In this document: positions 1 through 11,829 of the stretch, one piece after another
Position numbering within the stretch: position 1 is the first letter of the stretch
Layout of the letters: every line of letters starts with the position of its first letter
Origin: Margaritifera margaritifera
Taxonomy: Eukaryota > Mollusca > Bivalvia > Unionida > Margaritiferidae
NCBI GenBank assembly: GCA_029931535.1
Contig: JAQPZY010001501.1
Coordinates: 1,496,501-1,560,500, forward strand
Length of the DNA: 64,000 nt
Reading direction: 5' to 3'
Made by a program: the position numbers and the translations under genes
Notes under the pieces: model-generated
What the model was told of the DNA's origin: nothing
Database searches by the model: none
What the model saw: only the letters and a program-made list of their open reading frames with translations

Positions 1-103
1 AACCAATATCAAACACGAAGCACAAGAGTTATAGTTAAAAACGATGCATGCACACTTCGATGTTAGTTCATTTTAAGCAATTAGTAAAAGAAGTAATAGC
101 AGC

Positions 104-113
104 AAGAGAGAGG

Positions 114-178
<65 letters not shown>
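104..178. repeat. (GA)n microsatellite
   Basis: Almost uninterrupted AG dinucleotides with a GGGAGGGAG interruption near the left end. No coding content. Confidence 0.95.
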
Positions 179-180
<2 letters not shown>

Positions 181-502
181 TTGATCACAATTGCTCTAGA
201 CAAACCTTTATCTACAAACTTTACTGAGTTACTTAACAATGTTTTATTAGTTGTTGCATAATATTTTCAATCTCATAAACAGAACCAAATTCAGATCTTA
301 TCAACCAACTACCAAAGCTAAAATAGGCAACAATACTGAGCCTTAAATCACGGGTCTTTCATAATGAACACTATCTAAATGATTAGGTATAAAATATTTC
401 AGAATATATATGAATACCATTCATGGTCGTAAACGTACAAATAATAGACACAAAAGAGCAAAGCAAATCTATTTTGATATCACCACTTACTAGCACACGT
501 AA

Positions 503-555
<53 letters not shown>

Positions 556-590
556 TAATAATAATAATAACAATCATCACCATCATGCTA
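503..590. repeat. (AAT)n microsatellite
   Basis: AAT triplet tract with two AAC interruptions toward its right end. Poly-isoleucine reading frames on both strands come only from this repeat. Confidence 0.95.
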
Positions 591-1670
591 ATTTCAATAG
601 CTTTAATGTTTTCTAAAGATTTATAGTCACTTGATACAATCAGAAATTAATTTTGAGCAATATTTATAAAAGAGTTAATATTTTAAGGGTTATGTACAGG
701 TGATGGGTTAACCAGGAATATAGCTTGTAAAAACAAAAGACAAAGCAGGAGTTAATCATAAAATGGAAATGGCCATATCCTAGTCGATAAAAGCATGTGT
801 GACTGCTATTGCGAAAATAACCTTCATGAATCTAACAAGAGATATACTACTCAATGAAATTAGTTTCTAACGTTGAGTATTGTTATTTATTAGGATACAA
901 TATCAGCAGAAAAATATTTGTTGGTTAGCAAATATGTAGGAAAACAAGAAATGTATGAAAAAAACACACAAAAAAAAACAAGAAAAAACAAGAGCAACTA
1001 CAGAAAAATATCAAAAATCCTCTTCAAGACTGGTGGAGGAAAGAAATAACAAAATATAGATAATTAAAACTTTTCGTTCATTTAAAATTTCAGTCTTTGC
1101 AAATGATAAGTAATATTTAATATTCATAGGTTTCAAGTTTAATATTCATTACTCGCAATGAAGACCGAATACTTGTTTTCTGTGGAAAAGTTTTTAAAAC
1201 CCGAGAAAGAGAATCAATTTAACTCTATCACCGCATCATTTAAAAGGACAACGTTAGCACTACAACTAGATCATCATACAAATACAAAGTTTGATAAACA
1301 CAACAAAAAAACACACAAAAAACAGACACAAAAAACAGAAGACAAAAAACGCATGTTAAGGATTTTCTTTCAGGCATGAAATTTAAAGAGAAATTTACCT
1401 ATAAAGTCTAGTATTTGGTCTCCATTGTTAATAATTAATAATAAACTTAACATTTCAGGGCAACAACTGGGGGCATACCTAGATCGAGTTGCTTACATGG
1501 ACTTTTTAATCTGGTATGGAATATTTCTACAATGTTTGATAGGTTTTATGGACGTCCATGTTATATATTTTATTGAACGAAGACTTAAATTAGTAGCCTA
1601 GCAATATACTGAAATACTAATTATATCGATACAAATATTCAATAACGTTTCTCCATATGGTGTTCCTTTT

Positions 1671-1706
1671 CCTGTCCCCCCACCCCCCACCCCCCCCCCC
1701 CCGCCC
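1671..1706. repeat. C-rich low-complexity tract
   Basis: Nearly pure C with scattered A and G, followed by a short A run. Such tracts are prone to length error in assembly. Confidence 0.85.
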
Positions 1707-2340
1707 CGTAAAAAAAGCTACGAATATATTTTTCAGACGAAGGGTAAAGTAACATACATGCAATTAAAATGAAATAGATTTTCATTTTTGCAACGAAATT
1801 GAAGATTTTATTTCAGTGATAACGTGTTCTAATCTATGTAAAAGAATGTAAGTGTTATCGAAAATAAATACTTGCTGGATATCGAAATATAATGCAAAAT
1901 GCATGGAAACTTATAACTAAGGATATCTTTCTCATAAATATATTATTCCCATTAACAAGGTTTTCGATAAGACGAAGGTCTTCATTCGGTACACCTCCCA
2001 TAGAGTAAACTAGTTTGTATATGAAATGTGGTAAAACGACGCTTGACCACGGCACATTTTAAATAAATCCTCGTTGATTTATATGCATAACAATGTAGTT
2101 TGAATGATAGATATGCAAATGAGATAAACAGTATTAACAAAATGAAAGTATGCTTTTGTATACTTTTCTTAGTGCTTTATTTCATGTGTGATTGTCACAC
2201 TTTCAGGGAAGAGTCTATAACGATACTAATCTAAACAAGTTGAACCTAAAATGTTATAAAAAAAATCACTCACAAATCCTTCCAAGGATTAACCAAAATA
2301 ATGCGCATAAAATTAATTTTAATACAAATGTATCAATGTA

Positions 2341-2384
2341 TGCGATGGCAGATTAGGGTCTGTGTTGTTTGCAGTTGAACCCGT
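2341..2384 (+). repeat. dispersed repeat fragment shared with 11.76 kb
   Basis: About 44 bases align with 11760-11802. Both carry the core GGGTCTNTGTTGTTTGCA followed by RTTGRACYYG, and differ at several positions. Two diverged copies in one window indicate an interspersed repeat family. Its class is not clear; the 11.7-kb copy carries hairpins. Confidence 0.6.
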
Positions 2385-5300
2385 CTTATAGACATGTATA
2401 TGTAGTAATTGGACAATTCTCAAGATGAGTTAGCCCATCCATAATAAACCCATGTACCTGAAATAACCCTTCAAGTTGCAGAAACAAATGCAGAACATGA
2501 AATTTTCTTCCTGTCTTAAGTCTATAGAATATCCATGTAGGAATGCTCATCCATTGAATTCCTTTATTTCACATACGAAAGACTACCTTTCCTCTACCTG
2601 TATTATTTCCAAACCTACAAGAACGAAAGCGGAATAAATCTAAAGGCAATACTTTTTCATAACGTTTTGCAAAGACCTGTTGTCAATTTCTCCATTATTA
2701 ATATTGTAGACAACGCTGTTCTTGACATCTTAAGAACCGTCTAACTTACCACGTACTATTTAAAATGAAACCAAAAGAAAAGCATATTACACTGTAAATG
2801 AAAAACAAGTCGAAACACACAGGGATGTTGTTTGTGTCGATCGGCATAAAGACCACGAAAAGAATATTACGGTTCTCTTCATTAAAAAGATATTTGTAGG
2901 ATTGAGCCAAACATTCGTCTCAAAAGATAAAGAGGTGTTAAATACCGGTACTTTTTCACGCACTAAATGATAAATTAAGAAAGCATTTAAAAGCTGTCTT
3001 AAATTGGCATTATCAGTTATCTTAAGTTGTCCGCCTAATTCATGATTTGACCGCATTCTAAACACACGCTGTCATGATTTGACCGTCTACAGTTTATAGG
3101 TTTATGACAAAAAGGAACGATTGTGGCAGCTCAATAGGTCAAAGTATATACTCAATCTTAACAAGATAGAACTACAAGGCGAAAAAATAATTTCAGTTAC
3201 ATATTGTTGCACAACCTGTCAACATGTCTATCTGCGATTTAATCTACTGTATAAAGAAATATATTCAATAAGTTGAACAAACGAAAAGAAACAAAACAAC
3301 AACAAAACAAAAATAAGGATATGTGAGAAATATCACTATGAAAGAGATCTTCGCTGAATGTGAGTTGACATATACCATCCTATCCTACCCAGGTAAAAGT
3401 TTAATAACAATATCGCTAGTTGATGTCATACAAATCAAAATTTGTCCAGTACGAATATAATTATATATATATATATATATATGCACACGTGTGAAAATTA
3501 TTGACATATTTTCAATCTTTTTTGTCAACGATTGAGCTTTGCCAGATAAATATTTTCCACATACTTTCTACCTGTAGTCTTTTTTTCCTAAAGCATCAAA
3601 AGCATATGTGACTGGCATTTTCGTTGATTGCATGGCATTTGATCTCTTATTATATTTTATTTCAAAACAGACAACACAACATAAATATCTACATCCTACT
3701 CCATTAGGAAATGTATTTAGTTTCCATTGCTGATTAGATTCATGTAGACACTGTGGTAAAACGCTATAGCTGCCACATTCACAAGCAGAATTACCGTTTT
3801 CCCTCGTAACAAAAGTTTCTACTATGCTGCCCTTCGTCACGACCATTGTGTTGAAAACGAGTTTTGTTTCTAAATGTTAGCTTTGTGTGACGACTGTATC
3901 TGGCTCTACTTCCCTTTAAAATTCTGTATGGGTAAGACACAAAAAGTCTCATTTCTTAGACGAAACACCAGCGTGTATGCTCTTCCTTTCCTTCTGTGAA
4001 TTAAAGAGGATTAATTTGACTATGAGAAAGGTTGGGGTAAGATCAAATCTGTGGTTGTTACTTTTACATCTGGAAAATGTTATAAACAGATTCGAAACGT
4101 GGTACATTGATATAATTTATAATATGCGCTGGTGTGGGATAGGGAAATTCCATCCGAGGGTCAGAATTTGTAGGTTGGAATGAGGCTTTGCCGAGTTCCT
4201 GTCAATTAATTCTGACCTGTGTGTGGGGATATCCCTATTCCACTAACACATACGATAGATTATTTGTTCTCTCATTTCAAAAGCAAGAGTATTTTCTTTT
4301 CTTTTTTTTAATTTTTTTTTTTTTTTCATCCTCAATTAGAGCATAAAAATGTTCAGTTTTAAAAAAGATGCTACACCTGCAAAATGTCTTTTCAATATTT
4401 AAAATCTTGAAATATTGCAGACATTCAGGACCTCATAAGGATAATGGCGTCATCTATAGTGTCACTAATTGCACTAATGTAGACTATGTATACCTAGTTC
4501 TCACCTTCCGCCATATTTTTTTTTTGTTGCTTCTTTGTATAAGAGATTCCTTATAAATATATTAGCATGATTTACGCCCTTGAGTATTCTTACTATAAAA
4601 GAGGAATGACTTTCTTGTTTAAAAGCAGATTACAGTAAAAAAAAAAGTATGTTTTTTGCTGTGAAAGGATTTTTTCTTATTTTACTGAACTTTCAATATG
4701 GTGATTTAATTCATTCCTTTCAAATAAATTTAACGTCGACTATTGTTGCTATGTTGTCTGTTGCTCGGCTTTTCCCGATCTATTTAAAGCTGGTCGTATG
4801 ATGCATGATTAAACGCTATGATGAAAACGTTTTTGCATTCATCCAATCAGAGTAACAGTTACATAGATACATAACGGATGTGCTGGGTCTGTTGCCCGTA
4901 TACCGATGAGCACTAGTGGGGCATAAGGGGATTTCTCATATGGGCAAACTGTGTCATATATGTATGGCATTTGATCTCGTATATTTTTAAAATTATTTAA
5001 ATATTATAAATCTTTTTAAATCTCGGACCACTTCTGCCGTTTCTGCGAGGCAAAAATATGTATCGGATGTATGTTGCGCAATAATTTACGGAAAAATCAT
5101 ACATTAAGTTCGCCGGAAATGTCTTCACAAAGAAACTCCAATATATTAGGATCATCTCGGCTATTTCAACGATTGGGATGAACATAGGATTGACCAAGAA
5201 ATTGCGAATGAAAAAATAGTTCGATGCATTCGTATCTTCTCGAGGTGGTCCGAACAGCAGCTAATGGCTGCTATCGGCATACATTCGAGGTATGATCCGT

Positions 5301-5834
5301 TGGATTGACCTCGAACATGCTTATGATGTATAGGAATCAGAGAAAAAGTGCTCGTTTCTGTCCATGAAACTGAAAGGGAGATGTCTTGTCTTCAGAATTA
5401 CAAACTATTAACAATTTGTTAGTCGATTAGACATTGACAATTAAGTTTTATTGCCATACCCATTTATGTTTCTTTTCACACTCAAGCCTGTTTCCTCGCT
5501 TTCGTCAGAAGAAATATGATATCCCAAAATATACTATCTATTTAATTGTCATGTTAGGCGAAATAAGTGTATTAAAATCCTCGTACACCTGTGTTCATCG
5601 ATGCAATTCTTATTCGCGTGACTGTCTCTCACGCTCTCTAATGCTTGCTTCTTTTTTGGCATTATTGACACTATTTGGTGGAGCTGATCAACTTAAATTA
5701 TATTTTACCTTCTTTTTGAATCAATATATATGTCAGCATAATATAACGCAAGAAACAATGTTGAAATGGCGAGTGATCTATGAATGTATGGGTAGTAAGT
5801 GTAGACATATCAATATAGGATTAAAGATAAATTG

Positions 5835-6013
5835 CTAACAGTCAGGGCCGTCGCAAATTTGCATTGGACGAAATGGCGCCCCGGGCAAGCGTCGCCTTCG
5901 GCGCCCCCAACTCAGAGAAAAATACCGCAAACTCCTTGAAATGGCATCACCGGGCTTGGCGCCCCGGGAGGTCACCCGTATCGCCCACTCCTTACGACGG
6001 CCCTGCTAACAGG
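5835..6013. mobile_element. hAT-type MITE, complete, with 8-bp TSD
   Basis: The element spans 5843-6005 (163 bp). Its ends are inverted repeats: the left end begins CAGGGCCGTCGCAA and the right end, read on the opposite strand, begins CAGGGCCGTCGTAA. Flanking it are CTAACAGT (5835-5842) and CTAACAGG (6006-6013), an 8-bp duplication with one mismatch. A CAGGG start and 8-bp target sites are hallmarks of the hAT superfamily. The interior is GC-rich (GGCGCC motifs), codes for nothing, and contrasts with the AT-rich flanks, so it must be non-autonomous. Confidence 0.85.
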
Positions 6014-7116
6014 TATACAAAGGCAAAAAATCAGGAACTTGAAGTTTTTGAATCCCCTCACCCATCTGTCTCTAAATAAAACATGCAAAGTTGTATCTGA
6101 ACAATGCCTATTTCTGATTGATTGAAAAAAACATGTATCTGTGTTGCGTTTCTGGGTACATTCTATTCATGTTTATGACTTTTATTTGCGAATAAGTAAT
6201 GTTAATCGTCCAATTAAGTAAACATTAATGGAAAAATATTTAGGTTATTTGCCAGTCTGATTAAAATAGAGATCTATATGTAATACTGTAGATATGACAG
6301 GCACCGATAAAAGTTCACGTTCCGCCGATCTTTGGAATTCCAGGTCCACTTATCTTGAGTAACCTTTCAAATAAAACGTTGCATTTCACGTGAGGTAGAG
6401 TTATCGTAAGAAACGAAATATTCCGAATAAAGTTGTTCACTCCCATAAATGTGAAAGCTGTAATTTGATTGGTGAATTTAAAGGTCAACAGAACATCACC
6501 TCGTATCGGTGTCCGTCAGATCTCCATGCATTGACTCAACGGTTTAAGAACTAAAAACAAATTTAATCAGAATTAAAGTAGGCATATTCAGTAATGGACA
6601 ACTTTGTTGTGTAGTGCCAAAAACCATCTGTAACTCTCTACCTGAAAGATTCCGGTATGTGCGTTCAGGCTTCATTGAGCTAACACATGTAGCATTGCGA
6701 CCGAAAGTTGAAGTGAAGCTAGATTACTAGTTGTCTTGTCTCCAGTTTGATCAACATATGTCTAAAAGTTAAGTCTTGACTTAAACCATTTGATTGGTTA
6801 ATTTTAAATATGACTTAAATTTAAACCAGTCAGATCACTGGATTAGAGACTTAAGTTTTCCTTTAGACTTAAATCCTGTTGGTGAAATCCAAGCCTGGTC
6901 TCTGCCTCTATTGCTTCCATACAGCTTCTTCTTGCTTAAGGAACCAGTTCAATGTGGGAAATAGATATTGCAATGTAACACAGTTTTAATTGAAAAATAA
7001 AAGGAAATTCCTCGATTCATTGAGAAAAACATTTGCAACACGTTGTAATTACTCTTGTCCATCAATTTCGTGAACAAAACCTTTATTTTTACTAAATAGT
7101 TTTCCCTTGTAAGGCA
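6014..7116. other. no gene seen; possible inverted-repeat element inside
   Basis: No ORF of note. Around 6749-6890 the two sides carry imperfect inverted sequence (CAACA, then TAAGTCTAAA and AACTTAAGTC motifs, in opposite orientations) around an AT-rich centre. This could be an old palindromic MITE, but I found no target duplication. Confidence 0.35.
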
Positions 7117-7139
7117 AAAAAAAAAAAAAAAAAAAAAAA
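7117..7139. repeat. poly(A) tract
   Basis: About 22 A residues, followed shortly by a small (AAT)n run. It might be the tail of a retroelement, but no body is recognisable upstream. Confidence 0.8.
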
Positions 7140-7460
7140 GAGCACGATTTGATAATAATAATAATAATGTATTTTTTGACGATAATATTTAACATTAAGG
7201 TTAATCACCCATATGGTCCTCAGTAGTGTATAAAAACTACATACGTATATACATCAGTTAAAACTCGTAATCCTACTTAAAACGCTAACACAAATGACAT
7301 ATAAAATAATAGGAGATGATATCATTCATTTCAAATAATAACCGAAGTGGAAAATATGTGTACGCAATACAATTGGAATATAAGTCTAGATATCATTAGA
7401 GATGAGCCAAAATTATTCATTATACAAGGACTTGATTTTAAAGTAAGAAGTTGAATTCCT

Positions 7461-7732
7461 AATTTCATTAGGAACAGTATTCCATAATTTCATTAGGAAC
7501 AGTATTCCATAATTTCATTAGGAACAGTATTCCATAATTTCATTAGGAACAGTATTCCATAATTTCATAAGAGCAGTATTCCATAATTTCATAAGAACAG
7601 TATTCCATAATTTCATAAGAACAGTATTCCATAATTTCATTAGGGACAGTATTCCATAATTTCATTAGGAACAGTATTCCATAATTTCATTAGGAACAGT
7701 ATTCCATAATTTCATGAGGAACAGTATTCCAT
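7461..7732. repeat. 25-bp minisatellite, 11 copies, derived from LINE codons
   Basis: Eleven head-to-tail copies: eight of 25 bp and three of 24 bp (7561-7632). The unit reads AATTTCATTAGGAACAGT followed by ATTCCAT. It begins exactly where the minus-strand LINE frame at 7733 and above ends. On the minus strand the unit contains the codons of the conserved LINE C-terminal motif KLWNTVP, so the array looks like an amplification of the last coding bases of that element. Confidence 0.9.
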
Positions 7733-8240
7733 AATTTTGGACCGATACACTAGAAATGTATCCAAACAGGAAGAGCTAGATCGGGGAATAAAATAATGCT
7801 GTTTGGAAAAAGAACGAATGTCACAGTCATATATTAGTGGTTTCGTGAGATAAGACAGATAATCGGGTACAGGGACATAGACTTTCCTGTGCATTATGCA
7901 ACTTTTTTGCAATGTAACACGCTCACAAAATGGTAACAACTTTAATATCGATAACATTTCAGATGATGGTGTGAAAATATCAGATTTTAGAATTATTCGT
8001 GCAGCTCGCTTTTGCAATTTAGTAATCTTATCTGTTTTAGTGGTCCTTCAGTTGCCAAATATGGCGCATTCATAATTTAAGATTGGTAGAATGTAACTAT
8101 TGTAATATAGTGAAAGAATATTTTCAGAAACGTAATTAGAGAGAATATTCATAAATGCAATAGGTTTACTCAGTAAAAGGCAGATGTGATCGACTTGGGT
8201 GTCCAAAGGAAGCTTGTTATCAATATAGATAGCCAAAACA
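7733..8240 (-). pseudogene. LINE reverse transcriptase C-terminal relic
   Basis: This is the carboxyl end of a non-LTR retrotransposon ORF2, downstream of the RT catalytic core. In order on the minus strand it shows IYIDNKLPLDTQVDHIC (8236 downwards), YYNSYILPILNYECAIFGN, then QKRAARIIL, CERV and SFSKQHYFIPRS. These match the thumb and connection segment of Jockey/CR1-like RT proteins. The frame is continuous except for one TGA directly after AIFGN (near 8045) and a one-base shift near 7745, after which GPKLWNTVP appears in another frame. The catalytic core is missing, so this is a 5'-truncated dead copy. The clade is not determined. Confidence 0.8.
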
Positions 8241-8261
8241 CATTTTTATTAGAATATACAA

Positions 8262-10470
8262 AAATTATTTCACCTTTTTTGTTTTAAATTGTTCGCTGCT
8301 GTATCAGTGTTTATGTTTCATTAACGGTACTACATACCTAGAGATTTAGTCCGATCATATGTCAATTGCCATCAAAATTGACAGCGGAACAACTGATATG
8401 TTAAATGGCAAATACATTGGAAGTGAATTAGTATCCATACATTTTAGAAACTTTGTTGAACATTATCACACCTGGGGAGAAGTACCTCGAAATAATGTCT
8501 GTATTATATAAAGCAAATAATTTATCCGAAATCGATGAAGTTCAATCCCTCGTGTTGAAATGTTTCTTTAGATTATTAAACCCATTCAAGTGTGATATGG
8601 TACAACGGTGTCGAATTTTAATGTTCGGTTGATTTTATAGTAAAAGTGAATACTATTTTTACTATTTTTAAAAGTTGGATTGCCCACAATACTGGCAATC
8701 TGTGAGTTTCAATATTGTATATACATTCAGGTACTGCTAGTGGCAAGAAGAATGTTGAGATACTAAATTAAGAAGATATATATTAGATGTAGTTAAAGCA
8801 AATGTTTTTCATGTGGCAGATATCATTCAAACACTAGGTCCGAAAGTTTTGATATCCTCTATATTTCGATATACTTTGTGCAATGTAAATGTGTCAAAAA
8901 TGTATTACAAGGCATCGTTAAACTAGCCAATGAACCAGTCATGAGGTTTTGTACAATTCCCCCCCCCCCCAAAAAAAAAAAAAAAAAAAATCTGAGGAGT
9001 GATGACACACGCGAACGAAGAGAAAGAATACCACCAAACGCGTTTATTTCATTCCAGTCTATATTGCTATATTGTCTTCACCTAGGTGTCATAATCAGTA
9101 TGGTGTCTTACCCATTGTTCTGACAAATATGACTTAAACCGACTATCTACACCCACACCTTTTAAAAATGTAAAATATATTGCGATGTTAGCGAGCTGCC
9201 TGGATAGAGAGATACATATTTGACGAATAGATTGAGGTAAGTCATGCCATGCCTAGATTATGTTTAATTTTGTACTTTTGAGTACTGAGACCCTTGAATA
9301 CGACACGGGTACGGAACACCGTCCTGTAAAGTTTCCTACCTTTTCATTTCCGGAATACACATACAGGTCCCCTACCACACCCTCCACTATCGAACCCAAT
9401 GCAGACATCAGGTGCGTCTAGGCGGTATGTGAACAGCGCGACACTTGATATGTTATCGAGATTCAAAAGATGATAAAAGAGTGAATTCAAGTCGTTTCAA
9501 AGTTTAAACTAATTCCAAACAATACATTTGTTTGCTTGCCAAAGGTCGCATTTTACTGTTACTAAGAAAGAGACGCTTGCCGTTTAAATTTAATTTTTTC
9601 CAGGCTAGGTGGCTTTTGTCAAAGGAGACTGTGCATACGAGACATTAATATTTTCAGCCCTGCTCACTAATTCGATCGGAATTAATGGTATAAAACATGA
9701 ATAGAATAATAACAATATCGCGGTTTCCTTCATTAGCTCATACTTGGACTTCATGGATTGCCGCATGTTTGGGGGATTTAATTTAATCTTGTTTTTTCTG
9801 CAACTTTCTTGTGCATCCAGATTAAAATACTTTCTTTTATTACGTTACAACGATGTTAAAAATGTAGATTAGAAACGATGTGCATTTAGTAGAAAGCATG
9901 GCAGATTAGCAAAACTGAGCAATGTTATTGTAATGTTGTTAAGTTAGACTAAAATTAAGTCGTTCTTCTTTGTCAGTGAGGAAGAAAAATTACAACAAAA
10001 CCGTATGTCAACAAAGGGATAGATTTACATTCTCCTTTTTGTGGATACGACTTTTTCGGCTAATTTATATAAAAGACTTTTTTCTGTAAGTAAGATATAG
10101 AGCTCAAAACCAAGACTAACATTTCCTTGATACAAAATGTACTCTGTAGATGTATTTTTTTTTTGTTGTCATAAAACTTCACGTCCCTCTTCTCAGAAAT
10201 CGACTATCTTTCTGAAACAATTATTTTACTTCACAGATTTCACAAATATATTTAAATGAAAATGGAGGCACATTCGTAAACTTTGCTTATAAATCTTTAA
10301 CTCACCTAAGGAAAGATAAATAAAAAGAAAGTATGCGAACCTAAAGATTTCACTCATTTCCACTGCGACGGCTAATTTCGACACATGTGCTTTACATCCT
10401 CATCCCGAGTCTTTGGATTTTTTGTTGCAGATGTAATGGGAGCTTAGATTGGGGGAGGTTGGCAACTGAC
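8262..10470. other. no gene seen
   Basis: AT-rich sequence with a C10/A20 compound homopolymer at 8959-8990 and no recognisable element. The small ORF across that homopolymer (8878-9123) is low-complexity in its middle and I do not support it as coding. Confidence 0.45.
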
Positions 10471-10489
10471 ATAAAAACTGTTCTCTGTC

Positions 10490-10559
10490 GAAAAAGTAGG
10501 GGCGCCACTAAAGAACATTGCTCCCGGGCGCCTCGAACCCTCGCGCCGCCACTGCATAC
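10490..10559 (-). mobile_element. GC-rich hAT-like element end (fragment)
   Basis: Read on the minus strand from 10556, the sequence starts CAGTGGCGGCGCGAGG and continues with GGCGCCCGGGAGC. This resembles the CAG-starting, GGCGCC-rich ends of the two complete MITEs at 5.84 and 21.70 kb. I could not find a matching second end or an 8-bp target duplication, so it is treated as a fragment. Confidence 0.4.
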
Positions 10560-10574
10560 TGGTTCCGGTGATCT

Positions 10575-11640
10575 TTGAACAGAGAAGCTTACAATTCAAC
10601 AATGAAACGCGATGAAAAGATTAAAATGTTGTCTTAAGTCTTGGCCTAAAACGGTATAGAGATACTCTAGCCTAATTAATATACATTTGTGACGTGAAAC
10701 GCAAATGAAACAATTTTCTTTTCGGGGGAGAGAACAAATAAATGTAATGTTAACATTGGCAAAAATGACTAACAAGATTAGAGTTCACATCTATCATTTT
10801 GATAGCTTGGTAAGTAACTATTCTTAACAAATTCGCACCCTTTGGAATCACAAAATCTCGTTTTACTCCGGTATACACGTATGATTAATTTAGAAAAAGG
10901 AAAAATGTTATAAAAATTTCAGAATTTCAATTGTAAAATAAATAATTGATAGTGTCTTTCACACAGCGTGTTCACTTTGGAGTATAAACGGGGAATAAAA
11001 TGCACTTTTCTTTCTGATAAATACTTTAATCTTCATTTTAATAATCGTCATCTTTAAACATAATCAGAAAATGTAGATAAATAATCAGGGGCGGATCGGG
11101 GTGGAGGAGGAATGCAAAACAAAAACGATTATTTCGAAAATTGTAGCTGATTTTGATCTTATTCTCCAAACGGGTACTCAGAAATTATTGACTTTTAAAC
11201 TGTAAACCCTTCGGTTCTCGACAAATACCGAGAGCATGTAACATACGCATTGATCCTCTTTATCTAAATATCTATTGGGTTGATATTTCATATCTTGACT
11301 TATAATGTTAAAAATGAATCTACGTCGAACAGCTGAAATGTTAATCAAATGTATTCCAATATTTCCACTTGTATATTTTCTAGGACATCTTATCGATTGT
11401 AAGCGAAATATGCAAATTGGCGAGTTAGTATCAAAGGTATCTACAACGATTTGCATAAAGAAAAGAAAAACAACCCTATTTGGAGAAAAAAGAATGGCTG
11501 AGATCTTCAAATGGATGTTTTATATCGCTCAAAACTGACAGCTCACTTTGATCGTTAAAAACTGAAATTAACATTTCGCCGCAGGTGTATTAAACTGATA
11601 TATATGTACCACTATACTCGCTTGTAAGTCGATATCAACT
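10575..11640. other. no gene seen
   Basis: Overlapping opposite-strand ORFs of 110 and 77 codons (11178-11538) shadow each other in AT-rich sequence, show no motif, and are not supported. Confidence 0.45.
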
Positions 11641-11649
11641 GCAAAATGC

Positions 11650-11810
11650 ACAGACTCAGATCTGCCGTCGCTTAATGTTCCGGCAGATCGGGGTCTATGC
11701 AGTTTGTAAGGACTAATCAGTAGAACAAACAACATATACCCTGATCTCCCGGCGCATTATGCGAGGGTAAATCAGGGTCTTTGTTGTTTGCAATTGGACT
11801 TGACTGATTA
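11650..11810. repeat. dispersed repeat with two hairpins
   Basis: Two adjacent palindromes. The first pairs GATCTGCCG (11659-11667) with CGGCAGATC (11681-11689), a perfect 9-bp stem. The second pairs ACCCTGAT (11738-11745) with ATCAGGGT (11771-11778). CTAATCAGT follows the first and ACTGATTAG follows the second, in inverted orientation. The right part recurs at 2341-2384. It is probably a short non-autonomous DNA element; no coding capacity is seen. Confidence 0.6.
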
Positions 11811-11829
11811 GCGAGTAGCGGCAGTATCA

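Larger units (their letters stand above)
591..5834. other. gene-free AT-rich stretch
   Basis: No recognisable coding region or element end. It holds a C-rich tract at 1671-1706, a short (TA)n run near 3461-3481, T-rich runs near 4310-4327, and one short piece shared with the 11.7-kb repeat (2341-2384). Open frames of up to 134 codons (5434-5838 plus; 3568-3846 minus, Cys-containing) match no family I recognise and have AT-rich, low-complexity composition. Confidence 0.5.

Noticed and set aside
383..626. Poly-isoleucine ORFs on both strands
   Set aside because: Produced entirely by the (AAT)n microsatellite.
3568..3846. 92-codon Cys-containing minus-strand ORF
   Set aside because: Cysteine spacing matches no known peptide family and there is no signal peptide.
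5434..5838. 134-codon plus-strand ORF
   Set aside because: No motif, no flanking signals, and it runs up to the MITE target duplication; consistent with chance.
8878..9123. ORF across a C10/A20 run
   Set aside because: Pro-Lys homopolymer artefact.
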